Assembly: GCF_033115175.1 (NCBI RefSeq)
Contig: NC_084838.1
Span: 38,543,468 to 38,607,467, forward strand
DNA from: Lepus europaeus
Taxonomy: Eukaryota; Chordata; Mammalia; Lagomorpha; Leporidae
Length of the DNA stretch: 64,000 nt
Direction of reading: 5' to 3'
The translations under genes were made by a program, and so were the position numbers. This document shows, in pieces, positions 13,901 to 23,114 of the stretch. The notes under the pieces are model-generated. The model had not been told where the DNA came from, did no database searches, and saw only the letters and a list, made by a program, of their open reading frames with translations. Every line of letters begins with the position of its first letter. Within the stretch, counting starts at the first letter, position 1.

Positions 13901-16900
13901 TCTCTCTTTCCCTCTAATTCTGCCTCTGCCTCTCAGATAAATAGAAATAAATAAATAAATAAATAAATAAGACTGGCATGTGCAAGAGTGAACATGGGTG
14001 TACTAGGGAGGGCTCCCTGGAGGAAGTGTTCTAGATCAGGAGACATGAGGCAAGATGGCAGGGGCCCAGGAAGGGCCAAGGTAAAAGGGACCCAGGCATA
14101 TCCGAGAGCATCGAGGAAGAGGGGGAATTAAGGGAGCAGGTGGATGGCTAGGGCGAGGCCAGCTTTTGTTTTTATTTATTTACTTGAAAGTCAGAGTTAC
14201 AGAGAGAGAAGGATAGGCAGAGAGAGGGAGAGAGAGAGAGAGAGGTCTTCCATCCGCTGGTTTACTCCCCACGTGGCAGGGCTGGGCCAGGCTGAAGCCA
14301 GGAGCTTCATTAGGTCTCCCACGTGGATGCAGGGGCCCAAGCACTTGGGCCTGCTTCTGCTGCTTTTCCCAGGCCATTAAGAGGAATTGGATCAGAAGTG
14401 GAGCAGCTGGGACATGAAGTGGCGCCAATATGGGATGCCAGCGTCACAGGCAGCAGCTTTACCCGCTGTGCCACAACACCAGCCCCGAGGCCAGTTTTTT
14501 TGTTTACTTAAAAGGCACAGAGACATAAACATAAGAGAAAAGTCTCCCATCTGCTTGTTTACTCCCTCAAATGGAAGAACTTTGGCTGGGCAAGGAGCCC
14601 ACAGCACTGTGGAGCCCAGAGCTCAGTCTGCGTCGTCCACAGAGGTGGCAGGGACCCAAATTCTTGGGACATCACCTGCTGCCTCCCAGGGTGTGCATTA
14701 GCAGGAAGTTAGAATTGGGAGTGGAACTGGGACTCAAACCCAGGCACTCGACATGGCATGTGGGCGACCGAGCAGCCCCTTCACCGCTGCACCGCACGCC
14801 TAGCCTGGGGGAGCCAGTTTCAAGGCAGCCTGCGCATGGGTCAGTTTGCAGTGGACCCCACAGTGCTGTGGGCCCTGCACACTCCTTGCCAGGCAGCGAC
14901 ATAAAAGGCTGCTAAAAACTAGGTCACTGCATTCCCAGAAAGTAGGAAGTGAAAAGAAACAAAAGTGAAAGTTCCTGGGCCCAGCCAGTCCCAGGGCCCA
15001 GGGGCCAAGCCAGGCCTGTCCCCAGCAGAGTCAGGTTTCCTGGGCCAGAGTTTCTGGAAGCATCAGCTGGTCTTCCTGGTCATCAGGAGGGAAGCCCTCC
15101 CTCCTCACCCCTCGCTGGAAGGTGTGGCCGCTCCCCCCCCCCCCCAGCAGTCACATCTTGGGCAGTCCCCGGAGTCCCCTCCCACCACAGCAGGCAGTCC
15201 CAGCCCAGGTGGCTCCTCTGAGCAAGACATCGGGCAAGTTATCAGGGTGACCACACCCAGCAGGAGGCACACCCCACCTCTGTAGACAAACCCAAGGGCA
15301 CAGATAAACAAAAGGGAAAAAGAAAAACCACACAACCCCTCCTAGCCACCCGCAATGGGGGCAGGGCAGGGATTACATCCTTGTTTCCTTGTAGGAGGGT
15401 AAACTGAGACACTCAGGGACTGCAGAGGAGGGTGAGGCGGACCGGGCGGTCTGTGCTTTCTGGTGCTCGAGGCCAGCCCTGCCTGGGCACTGGGCCTAGG
15501 CGGGACCTGAGGAACTGCCACCACCTTTGCTGGGGGGTTTTCTTGACCTCACCCATTTTTCTGATTAGGAAACTGAGGCATGAGAAGGGAATTTGCCCAG
15601 ATTCCCACAACCAGTCCAGGAGAGGACCCATCACATGCAGGGCAAACTGGATGCAATGCAAACCCGCCAGCCCAGGGGACAGGAGACAGAGGAAGTGACA
15701 GAAGGCACCAGGAGACCAAGGAGAAAACAGACCCCGCTGGCACTGCCTTCAGGTCTCTAGAAGACAGAAGAGGAAGAGCAGAAAGGAAGCAAATTTCTCA
15801 AGCACCGCCTCCGGGGCCAAGCCCTGCAGGGGCAGAGCCGCCGGGGGCCCTGGAGGCGGGTCGGGACTGTGGAGCAGGAGTCACAGGGACAAGTCTGGGG
15901 CTCCAGATAAAGGCCAGAGCTGCGGAGCGGAGCTGGGCACAGCTCCCTGGAGGCAGGGGTGGGCTCTCTGCCAGGGTGCAGGGTGCAGGGGTTGCCCCTG
16001 GCTCTTGCGGGCATTTCCCGTGGGGGCTGCATGAGGGCCGTGAGGAGCCCTGTGCCTTCCCCCGCCTCCTGGCTTTGGCCGGCCAGGCTCCTCCTGCAGC
16101 CTCGACCTCTTTGCAGGCCTTCCTGATCCCAGCCTGACTCATTGCTCTGCCCTTTCCAGATTCCCTACAAGAGAGGCCCATGACCATCAGGGGCTGGGGC
16201 AGGAACAGAGAACAGGCCCCTCTGGCCCCTTGGCAAGAGGCTGCCTGGTCCCGCCTTTGGGCCAAAGCTGGTTGTGCCTGTTTAGTGCGAAGAAAGTGTA
16301 AAGAGTGGATCACTGCACTGAAAAAAAAAAAAAAAAAAGAAAAGAAAAAAGAAAAGAAAAGAAAAGAAAGACAGACAGAAAGAAAGAAAATGAATTCCAG
16401 ATGGGTACCTCCTCTTCTTGAAGCCAGGATTCCTGGAAATCCCAGCCGATCCTGAGCTGTGTGACCTGGTACCGATGGCTTAATAGCACTGTGCTTCATT
16501 CCCCATTCATGAAACATGGGGACGCCAGGACCTGGCTCACAGGGTTGTTGCGAGCAGTGAATGGATTAATGCATACACGTGCTTTAGTACTGCTCTGGAA
16601 CACCAGAGCTATTACCCACCAGCCATCGCCGGCACTGGCACTCTGACACAGAACCCCTTTAGCACCTGCCCCCATTGCCCCCCTCCTGGCCTTTCACGGG
16701 AGCTGGGCTGCTGGCATATAACTCGATCTTCCATGGTCTCTGCCAGTACCTGGGAGCTGGGATGTTTGTGAGTGAGTGAACAAGGGAAGGAGGGTCTCAC
16801 AGGAGCACAGTGAGGACACGCGGCTGGGACAGGATTCTCCTTATCATAGATGGGTTTTGGTGGGGGAGGGGTGTGCGACTCGCCCAAGGTCACCCAGGCA

Positions 16901-19900
16901 GGCCCCACTGCAGCCAGGCCCTGGATCCACGCAGCTTCCTCTTTCCTGCTGCCGAGAATGGCTGTCAACCAGAGTTGCTCGATTGCACACAGGAACAAGG
17001 AATCCACTTCCCGGAGCACGAGCCTCTCCTGCAGGCTGCCCCCGCTCTGACCGACAGACACTCAGACAACAGATGTGCAAGACGGGAAGGCGCCAGGGCA
17101 GGGAGAGCGGCGGCTGGGCCCGCAGAGGCAGCCCCCGGCCAGCCTCTGGCCCCGCGCTCCCCGGCTGTGGGCTGTGTGCAAAGCGAGGACAGCTGCAGGT
17201 TTCAAAATGTCTTCAAAGCAGGGAGAAAAATGGAACTGTGGCCTCTCCCTGCAGAGGCCCAGGGCCCCACCGGCAGGAAAGGCCGGGGCTGCCTGGTCTC
17301 TGGAGGCTTCTCTACTCCACTGTCCCCTGGTGTCAGGAGATACGAGGCAGAGGCACACTGTGTTCTCTGGGGTGATTACAGTGTGTGCAGGGCCCCATTT
17401 GCCCAAGTGCAGGCTGGGAAAGAGCGACAGGGCCAGGCCAGTGGTCAGTGTAGCAGACAGGAAAAGCACACAGCTGGGAGGGCAGGGAGCTGGGTTCCAA
17501 TCCTGGCTCGTTCACTTACTGGTGAAGATGTGAGCTCGGGCAAGGTACTGGGAAGTGTGGGTTGAATGTAACAGCCTTGCAATGCAGTTACAGAGGTTGG
17601 TGACATTTAAAGACCCGCCTCCGTGCCTGGCGTGCAGGAGGAGCGAAATGATGGGTAATTTCTGTTATTACGGCAAGAGGCTTCTTCTAAGCTCAAGGCC
17701 ATGGCCCCTCTCTGCCCCGGCACAACTGTTGCATATCCAGGCTCACAAGAGAGACCAGGGCTGGGAGACTCTGAACACTGGGCTAAGCATCTTCTGGAAC
17801 TGATGCTGAGTCAGTGGTGTGTGCCCATCACCCTGAGCAGCTCTGGGTGTATCTGAGGCTGAAGGTGCAAACGGACTGGCTTATGTAGTGGCGAGGAAAA
17901 TGAGGCCCAGGAGAGGCAGGGACTGATTCGTTTACCAAAAAAATATTTATTTATTTGAAAGACTGAATGACAGAGAGAGGGGGAGAGATCTTTCACCCCC
18001 TGGCTCACTCCCCAAATGCCTGCAACAGCTAGGAGTAGGCCAGGCTGAAGCCAGGCGCCAGAAACCCCATGTGGTTTCCCACATGGGTGGCAGGGAGCCA
18101 AGTATGTATGCCTCCTGGACATCAGCAGGAAGCTGAACCGGAAGCACGGAGTAGCTGGGATTCGAATCAGGCACTCTGTGATGAGATGTGGGCGTCCCCA
18201 GTGGTGGCTTACCCCGCTGCCCCACAGCACCCCTCCCCTTGCAGTGGTCTTTAGGGAACACACGGAGCCCCTGTGAGGAAGCACACCTGTGAATGCCACC
18301 TGGCACATGGGTGCAGACAGCAGCCCAGGCCAGTGGCCTAGAACTTCAAGGTTGGGCTTCCGATGAAGGGCTCTTGGGCCCAGGTCACTCGCTTTCTCTA
18401 GAGACCCTTAGGACAGCCTATGGGGAGAGACAGGTAGAACGTTTGTGGCTCTAAGGGAGCTAGGCCTGGGCTGCAGTTCTGGAAGGCCTTTGGGTGTGTA
18501 TTGGAGGCAGGGTGGCGGCACCTGACTCAACCTGCTGTCACCTGCCTCCTGCCACTGGCCCCCTGCTCGCTTCTGAGCGGGATGTCGTCCTCCTCTGACA
18601 CCCGCCTGCCCCTGCGTCTCCAGACCGACATCACCGCCGTCCTGCACACAAGCTCGCACCTCTGACTCCCCTCTTGTTCACTTTAAGTTGTCACCAAGTC
18701 TGCTTCAGGCCACTGTCTGGTAAATCTTCCCCTTCCCTCTCTCCAGCCCCTGCCTCTGCCACCTTTTGTCTATGTAGCTGCAAGTCTTCCTCCCCACCCC
18801 CCCATCTGACCCACCCTCCAGCCAGGCACAGCTCTGGTCCTGCTGCTCTCAGACCAGTGCCTTGCACAATGGCACCCAGGGCGCAGGAAATAGAGCCCCC
18901 CCCCCCTTCACCTGCAACAGTCTTGCAGCTTAGATCACTTCCCACCTCTTTCTGCAGGCACGTGGTGCCCATTAGCCCCCTAATCAGCTTATTTATTCAT
19001 TTTGCCACCTACATGAACACCCCTGAGGACAGGGCCTGGGTGCCCAGCTGGTACAGGACTGAAAGACAGAGGGAGGGAGGGAGGGATAGGAGAATAGGCA
19101 CACAGCTGAATATGAGCAGTTCTCAGTACTGCGTCTTAGGGAAGAAGCTGGGGGGGGGGGTGAGGCAGGCGGGGAGCTGGCGTTGTGGAGTAGTGAGTGA
19201 AGCTGCCGCCTGTGACGCCGGCATCCCATATGGGCGCTGGTTTGTGTCCCAGCTGCTCCACTTCCTTTCCAGCTCCCTGCTAATGGCTTGGGAAAAGCAG
19301 CAGAAGGCGGCCCAAGTGTCTGGGCCCCTGCTACCCCCATGGAAGCACCTGGCTTTGGCCTGGCCCTGCCCTGGCTGTTGAGGCTGTCTGGGGAGTGAAC
19401 CAGTGGATGCAAGATCAATTAATCTGTCACTCCTTCATATAAGTAAATACATTTTTTTTAAATGCAGCTTTACAGAATTTGGAATATTTTATAAATCTAC
19501 AGTGAAAGGAATTGATTCCCCAAGAAGATTCCCCAAATGCTCTCACACCTGTCATATTTTGCCCCATCACCACCTACCCTGTTAACTATAATAGTTCCCT
19601 CATATCTACAGTGTCACCTTCTGTGGTTTCATGGCCATCTGAGGCCTGAAAATACTAAATGGAAAGTTCCAGGAATAAACAGCTCATAACTTTCAGTGAC
19701 TTGCTCTGACCCACCCAGGGTGAGTCATCCCCTTGTCCAGCGTATCCACACTGTATGCACTACCTGCCCGTTGGTCACTGCAGAGCCAACTTGGTTATCA
19801 GATCGACTTGGCATTGTCACATTGCTTGTGTTCAAATAACCCTCATTTTGCTCAATGGCAGCCGCGTGTGCAAGAGCAAGGACGCTGAGGATTCAGAGAG

Positions 19901-21396
19901 GCCCAGGTGAAGCCCCGAAGTGCATCCTTTTAATGTGGGCCCATGCATCACAAGAAGGGTGGGCAGGGTGCAACGAGGCATTTTGAGAGACCACATTCAC
20001 ATAATCTTTGTTTCAGTGTAGCTGTTCTAACATATCGTTCAGTTGCTGTCTCTATGAAGTTCATCATAGGTGCGTGTGTACACAAAGCCGCTGTCCACAT
20101 AGAGTCCTGTGTATGACAACCCCGTGTGTCACCTCCTCATGCTGTGTAGGACCCTGGGCTTCACGGGGGCCACCCTCCTTGTACAGATGGGAAAACAGGC
20201 ACCGAGAAGGAAAATGCCTGGTTTTCAGCATCACACGGCAAGTGAGTAGCAGAGCCAGGGCTGAAAGCCAGCCCTGCCACAGAGCCCGCGGAAGGCGGGT
20301 TAGGACTGCCGCCAGGGAAAGCCAGCGACTCCTGCTGCTGGCGTCTCACCAGCCTGGATGTCGGAGGACGGTTCCAAGAAGGGCCTGAGCGCGGCCCAGC
20401 GGAGGCTGACAATCCCCAGGAATCGGACTTGGGAGCTCCTTCAACAGCTGCTCATGAAGAGCCACTTGCCAGGCAGGAGCTATGGGAGCGAACCATGGCG
20501 CAGACCGCCAGCAATGTGGCCTCTGCAGACCCAGGGCCACCGTGGAGTACTTGCCTAAGCCCACGGAAGGCAGGGCCGCTCCTCTGGGAGGGTCAGCTTA
20601 GGAACATGGGGACGATTCTTGGGCAGGGTGGTGGCAGTGGTGAGGGCTGGTCAAGGGCCCCCGGGGCGGGGCTGGGGGGCACCCCGGGGACCCTGGTGCC
20701 AGCCTGGGACGGGACAGCAGGAGTGTAGGGTGCAGGGAAGGGGCGGGGCCCAACTCCTGGAGAGCCAGCAGGGCGACTGAGGGCTATGGCCTTTCTCTCT
20801 GCGACAACAGGAGGGGTCCGCACAGACCAGAGACAAAGCGGGAGCCACGGCGGAGGCGCTCGGGAAGGAAGGAGCGACGCCAGCAGGGGAAGGATGCGCA
20901 GAGCAGCCCTGGGGAGGCTGGGCGGGGCAGGCGGTTTTGCGGCGAGAGATGCTGTCACAGTTGGGTGACTTTTCCCAACTCTAACTCGGTTCTCCTCCCG
21001 AAACAAAGCAAGAAGCCCCGCCTGCCGGCCGCACAGCGCTCGCCGCGTCCGCGCCTGGAAGCCCTCCCTGACGCCATCTCTGGCCGGCGGCCAGGGGACC
21101 CTCCCTGGGGCTGCCTTCGCTCCCTCTCTCCCAGGGGCCTGACCGCACCCACCTTCCCGGCTGCCCCGGAATCTGCCCGCGCAGCGCCTCCGGGCGCCTC
21201 CACCAGCGCGCGCCTCCGTCCCGCGTCCCGGGTCCCGCATCGCAGCCGGAGCCGCGGCCGGCGCGCCCAGGGGCTGCCTAGCTCCCGGGGACCCGGCCTG
21301 CGGCGGGGCACGGCCGGGCGGGATGGCCGACCCGGGGCCGCGGAGCCACCCCACCCCGGGCCCGCCGGCCCTCCTGGACTCACCTGACTTGCCCAT
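1745..21396 (-). CDS. GLIPR2: GLIPR2 (GAPR-1), complete gene, five coding exons
   Basis: Joining 21384-21396, 9940-10048, 9500-9603, 7920-7997 and 1745-1905 on the minus strand gives 465 nt: 154 residues plus stop, the usual length of mammalian GLIPR2. All introns are GT-AG and all phases agree. The product is a single CAP/SCP domain without signal peptide. Family knowledge places it on the cytosolic face of Golgi membranes via N-myristoylation; it binds acidic lipids and interacts with Beclin-1. The sequence shows MGKSASK with Gly2 for myristoylation, the HNEYR motif near residue 21, the CAP signature [11 protein letters not shown] near 102-112, and all four cavity residues known for GAPR-1: His54, Glu65, Glu86, His103. 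Cys63, implicated in dimerisation, is also present. Introns measure 11.3, 0.34, 1.5 and 6.0 kb. Identification is by clear resemblance to the human protein; only a few conservative differences are seen. Confidence 0.98.
3128..3434 (-). mobile_element. Old, diverged C-repeat SINE
   Basis: Recognisable from the TTATTTATTGACTTGAGAGG tail and GGGTGGCAGGAACCCAATTA body, ending near CACCAGTGCCG. GLIPR2 intron 4. Confidence 0.75.
3841..3878. repeat. (GT)n then G-run
   Basis: GTGTGCGTGTGTGTGTGTGT leads into a run of about 13 G (3866-3878). Short and probably polymorphic. Confidence 0.95.
4243..4560 (-). mobile_element. Young-type C-repeat SINE (GACAGGTAGAG subfamily)
   Basis: Tail then TTTGACAGGTAGAGTTAGAC, full body and head ending GCCATGGTGCCGGCTCC. 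GLIPR2 intron 4. Confidence 0.9.
5190..5475 (-). mobile_element. C-repeat SINE, left arm of an inverted pair
   Basis: Long T-run, GATTTATTTATTTATTTGAA tail and body to GGGAAGTGGAGCAGCC; the tRNA-like head is missing because a second, inverted copy abuts it. Confidence 0.85.
5480..5710 (+). mobile_element. C-repeat SINE, right arm of an inverted pair
   Basis: Headless copy starting CAATCCAGCTTCCTGC and ending in TTTAAACAAATTTAAAA plus an A-run. Opposite orientation to its left neighbour. Confidence 0.85.
5863..6137 (+). mobile_element. Old C-repeat SINE
   Basis: Head GGGCAGGCCTGTGGTGCAGC and body through GGGAGATCTCTGTCTCTCCG; tail degraded. Confidence 0.8.
6575..6715 (+). mobile_element. MIR-like element
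   Basis: GACCTCAGTGTCCTCTCCAG then AAAATGGGTAGAATAAAG and the GCTATGAGGCCGTGTGA block fit a diverged MIR. Confidence 0.55.
7920..7997 (-). CDS. GLIPR2: GLIPR2 coding exon 4
   Basis: A 78-nt exon encoding residues 76-101 ([12 protein letters not shown] to GFTSGT), including cavity residue Glu86. It is bounded by acceptor CGTGCAG and donor GTGGGTGG. Both junctions are phase 1, so skipping it would keep frame but remove Glu86. Long open frames run through this exon into both introns; the splice sites and homology show those to be read-through artefacts. Confidence 0.97.
7998..9499 (-). other. GLIPR2: GLIPR2 intron 3: content
   Basis: GC-rich single-copy sequence with a G/C homopolymer near 9277 and a weak CTCF-like motif. 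No repeat or RNA gene recognised. Confidence 0.6.
8341..8354 (-). promoter_or_regulatory. Weak CTCF-like motif in GLIPR2 intron 3
   Basis: The minus strand reads GCGCCAGCAGGGGG; core matches but the following C is T. Confidence 0.25.
9500..9603 (-). CDS. GLIPR2: GLIPR2 coding exon 3
   Basis: The exon encodes residues 42-75, [20 protein letters not shown] to ASYDQT, between acceptor CCGGCAG and donor GTGAGTTGC. It carries two of the four CAP cavity residues, His54 and Glu65, and Cys63. The preceding intron is only 336 bp, so exons 2 and 3 sit close together. Phase 2 in, phase 1 out. Confidence 0.97.
9743..9845 (+). mobile_element. MIR-like fragment
   Basis: TTTTACAGAGGCACAAACGG, AGGTTAAGTGGCAGAGCGGT and GATTCAAGCCTGGCTGTGG match the MIR central part; within GLIPR2 intron 2. 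Confidence 0.6.
9940..10048 (-). CDS. GLIPR2: GLIPR2 coding exon 2
   Basis: Acceptor TTGTTCCAG precedes the exon and donor GTGAGTCC follows. It encodes residues 5-41, from [17 protein letters not shown] to KKLNREAQ. This is the first helix of the CAP fold with the conserved HNEYR motif. Compared with my recollection of the human protein there are a few substitutions (N/E near residue 11, K/Q near 25, N/K near 36), none at cavity residues. It begins in phase 1 and ends in phase 2. Confidence 0.97.
10775..11035. repeat. CCAT-rich simple repeat
   Basis: Irregular CATCCATC and CACCCACC units over about 260 bp in GLIPR2 intron 1, with no clear higher-order unit. Confidence 0.9.
13033..13336 (+). 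mobile_element. Young C-repeat SINE, first of a tandem pair
   Basis: Head GCCGGTGCCGTGGCTTAACA to tail CTGTCAAAAAAAAAAATAAA. Shares one outer target duplication with the next copy. Confidence 0.92.
13337..13694 (+). mobile_element. Young C-repeat SINE, second of a tandem pair
   Basis: Head GGCCGGCGCCGTGGCTCAAC follows directly on the A-rich tail of the preceding copy; ends in an AAATAAATAAATAAA tail before the outer target duplication. Confidence 0.92.
14165..14486 (-). mobile_element. C-repeat SINE
   Basis: Tail TTTATTTATTTACTTGAAAG, a GA-rich stretch, body and head ending CCACAACACCAGCCCCG. Confidence 0.9.
14489..14812 (-). mobile_element. Older C-repeat SINE next to the previous copy
   Basis: Tail TTTGTTTACTTAAAAGGCAC, diverged body with GGTGGCAGGGACCCAAATTC, head near CACGCCTAGCCTGG. 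Same orientation as its left neighbour, which probably inserted at its tail. Confidence 0.75.
16320..16392. repeat. A-rich/AAAAG/AAAG simple repeat
   Basis: An A18 run, then AAAAG units, then AGAC/AAAG units. GLIPR2 intron 1. Confidence 0.9.
16450..16605 (+). mobile_element. MIR-like element
   Basis: GAGCTGTGTGACCTGG, GAAACATGGGGACGCC and CACAGGGTTGTTGCGAGCAG follow MIR order. Confidence 0.6.
17485..17555 (+). mobile_element. MIR-like fragment
   Basis: GGGTTCCAATCCTGGCTCGT then TGTGAGCTCGGGCAAGG: the 5' part of a MIR. Confidence 0.55.
17938..18236 (-). mobile_element. C-repeat SINE, diverged
   Basis: Tail ATATTTATTTATTTGAAAGA through head CCCCACAGCACCCC. GLIPR2 intron 1. Confidence 0.85.
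19172..19462 (+). mobile_element. C-repeat SINE
   Basis: Head GAGCTGGCGTTGTGGAGTAG, body with ATCCCATATGGGCGCTGG, tail ATAAGTAAATACATTTTTTT. Confidence 0.85.
19597..20090 (+). mobile_element. Tigger-type DNA transposon fragment (fossil)
   Basis: The stretch follows the 5' non-coding and transposase start of Tigger1-like elements: the ATACTAAATGGAAAGTTCCA segment, GTCCAGCGTATCCACACTGT, GTTATCAGATCGACTTGG and TTGTGTTCAAATAACCCTCA. It then jumps to a 3' portion near CATAATCTTTGTTTCAGTGT. The transposase is mostly deleted. Identification is from memory of the consensus. Confidence 0.8.
20176..20275 (+). mobile_element. MIR-like fragment
   Basis: TTGTACAGATGGGAAAACAG and AAGTGAGTAGCAGAGCCAGG match the MIR central region. 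Confidence 0.55.
21384..21396 (-). CDS. GLIPR2: GLIPR2 coding exon 1 (start codon, Met-Gly-Lys-Ser)
   Basis: The minus strand reads ATGGGCAAGTCAG followed by donor GTGAGTCC. It encodes MGKS plus the first base of Ala5 (phase 1). The start has G at -3 and G at +4, a strong Kozak context. The exon sits in a CpG island, as expected for a first exon. Gly2 and Ser/Ala at 4-6 fit an N-myristoylation signal once Met1 is removed. Confidence 0.95.
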
Positions 21397-21523
21397 GGCC
21401 GGCTCCCCGCACTCCTCGCTCCGCGGCGGCTGCGCTGCACTCGGGCCGGCCGGCCGGCGCTGCTCGCGAGCCCGGAGGGGGCCGGGCGGCCGCAGCCCCT
21501 CCCCCGGCGCCGCCCGGCCCCCG

Positions 21524-21531
21524 CCTTTTAA
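21524..21531 (-). promoter_or_regulatory. GLIPR2: TATA-like box (TTAAAAGG) upstream of GLIPR2
   Basis: The minus strand reads CCTTCCTTAAAAGGCGGGGG, an AT-rich island in otherwise G+C sequence, about 130 nt upstream of the start codon. If used as a TATA box, transcription would start near 21495-21500 and give a 5'UTR of about 100 nt. GC boxes surround it. Function is inferred. Confidence 0.5.
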
Positions 21532-22488
21532 GGAAGGCGGCGACAGCTGCGGGCGGAGGCGTCCGGGGCTGCCCAGCGGGTCGTGAGCGCTCGCCCCGCG
21601 CGGGGGGCTCAGCCGCTTTCCGGGCGCCCGCCAGGTGTGGACCTGGAGCCGGGGGCCCCCAGAGAGGGTCAGCGCCGAGCGGCCCCCGCTCCCCAGGTGG
21701 CGGAGAGTCCTGCCAGCCTCGAGGACCGCGACGTCCACGTTCCCTCTGCCTCCGCCTGCCCTCGACAAGAGCCTCAGGCCCCGAGGTGTCCCTGCCCACC
21801 CCTCACCCCCAACGCCGGCAGTGACCCCGGGCTCGAAGGCCGTCGGGGCTGAGGAGGCGAGCGCCAGCCGGCTTGGAACTGGACGCTCCCTAAACCTCCA
21901 CCACAGGGCTCGGACCTGTCACTTTGACCCTCATCGTCTATCAGACCAAGTCCAGTTCCCCACCCTAGCCTTGGAGTGTGCCCCGAGGCTGCCTGGGCTT
22001 CCTAAGTACCCGGTGCTCCCGTCGAGCCAGATTTCCTGACATTCCCCTGCCTGTCTGGGATTCCCCTGCTCCCTGCCTTGGCTCTGGCCATTCCTCCACC
22101 GCCGGCCCATCCCGACCCGGTCAAGTCCCACCCATCCCTCAGAGCTGTCCATCTTCCCGGCTTCCAGAAACCCAGCCTTTCCTGACCTTGGTACCGGAGA
22201 GACCTGGTCGTGGGCACGGCCCCACGCCTGCGTGCAAAGAGCTCCTGAGGGAAGGTGCAGGGAGTCGCGCCTACCAGACCCCCAGAGGGAACTCCTTCCA
22301 TGGAGAGCGCCCCGCAAACCCTCACTAAAGGGGTCACTTTAAGGCCTTTGCTAAGAGGGGCCCAAAGCGAACTGATCCTGTAGGGGAGGATTTTGCAAAT
22401 GTCCAGTAGTGCAACAGCAGAGCTGGGCACTGCCCTCTTCCTTCCCCCACTGCCAGGTCAATACACCTGCTGCTTTTCAGTACGTGTA

Positions 22489-22524
22489 GTGTTCGAACTG
22501 CTCAAGGTGTTCGAACTGCTCAAG
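22489..22524 (+). repeat. 18-bp tandem duplication
   Basis: Two adjacent identical copies of GTGTTCGAACTGCTCAAG, within the U3 portion of the probable LTR. Confidence 0.9.
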
Positions 22525-23020
22525 GCGGCGCCCAGACTGAGTCAAAAGGGACTTCCGGTGGTAGGCGGGGCTCCAAGTCCCCTACATTCAATGCCCTTCC
22601 CATTTTGCCAACAAGTCCCCATTGGGCTGATCAAATGGCCACAGCAGGAAGAATTTTATTTTGCCCCCAGATTCTCTGGAAGGCTCTTTCCACGGAACCA
22701 GAGCGCTGAGGCCGGGGTGGAGACAACTGAGCATGGGAAAGCCATTGTCTGCAGGCAGAGGGACGCCCAGCCAGGACCAGAGGGGCTTCAGAGGTGGAGA
22801 CTGGCCATGAGAGAGGGCGGGAGAAAGCTGGGGTTGAAGGACCCTTATGGGGGAGAGGGACAAGAAGCTGGGCCTGGGCAGGTATCAGGGGCTTCTTAAG
22901 AGGTTGGATGTTCCCCAGGGTCCAGCGGGCACGTTCTCTGGGAAGGAAAAGTCTATCCCCTTTAGAGAACCTCTAGGCATGCCCAGAGCAGAACTGCCAC
23001 TCCCCCTTCGGAGAGTCTCA

Positions 23021-23114
23021 GTACTCTCCTCAGCATTCTCTTCAGCTGGTTCCCTTAGCACTCTCCTCAGCATTCTCTTCAGCTGGTTCCCTCAGCACTC
23101 TCCTCAGCATTCTC
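23021..23114 (+). repeat. 37-bp tandem repeat, 2.5 copies
   Basis: Units start at 23021, 23058 and 23095 with the core CTCTCCTCAGCATTCTCTTC; two mismatches. They lie directly upstream of the TATA box of the LTR, where retroviral enhancer repeats usually sit. Confidence 0.9.

Larger units (their letters stand above)
12959..13968 (+). mobile_element. Old C-repeat SINE split by two younger copies
   Basis: Outer element: head 12959-13032, then resumes 13695-13968 with body and a long AAATAAATAAAT tail. The insert is flanked by the 13-bp duplication AAATCCTGAATGC (13020-13032 and 13695-13707). GLIPR2 intron 1. Confidence 0.9.
10049..21383 (-). other. GLIPR2: GLIPR2 intron 1: content
   Basis: Contains the CCAT repeat, SINE clusters, MIRs, an A-rich microsatellite and a Tigger fossil listed separately. 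Nothing further is recognised in 11040-12955, 14815-16315, 16610-17480, 17560-17935, 18240-19170 and 20280-20850. Large first introns often carry enhancers, but no specific one is visible. Confidence 0.6.
20850..21860. promoter_or_regulatory. GLIPR2: CpG island over GLIPR2 exon 1 and promoter
   Basis: The stretch is very GC-rich with dense CpG (for example around 21180-21320 and 21440-21600), in contrast to the flanks. It covers the first exon and sequence on both sides, as typical of a housekeeping-type promoter. Boundaries are by eye. Confidence 0.85.

Noticed and set aside
18548..18562. Further CTCF-like core (GGCCCCCTGCTCG)
   Set aside because: Mismatches at the conserved CCA positions make it too weak to list.
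20593..21768. 391-residue minus-strand open frame over the CpG island
   Set aside because: Stop-poor because of high GC; Pro/Arg/Ala-rich, runs through the GLIPR2 exon 1 donor, no family resemblance.
22393..22899. 168-residue plus-strand frame
   Set aside because: Lies inside the probable LTR U3 region; no viral or cellular protein similarity that I can see.
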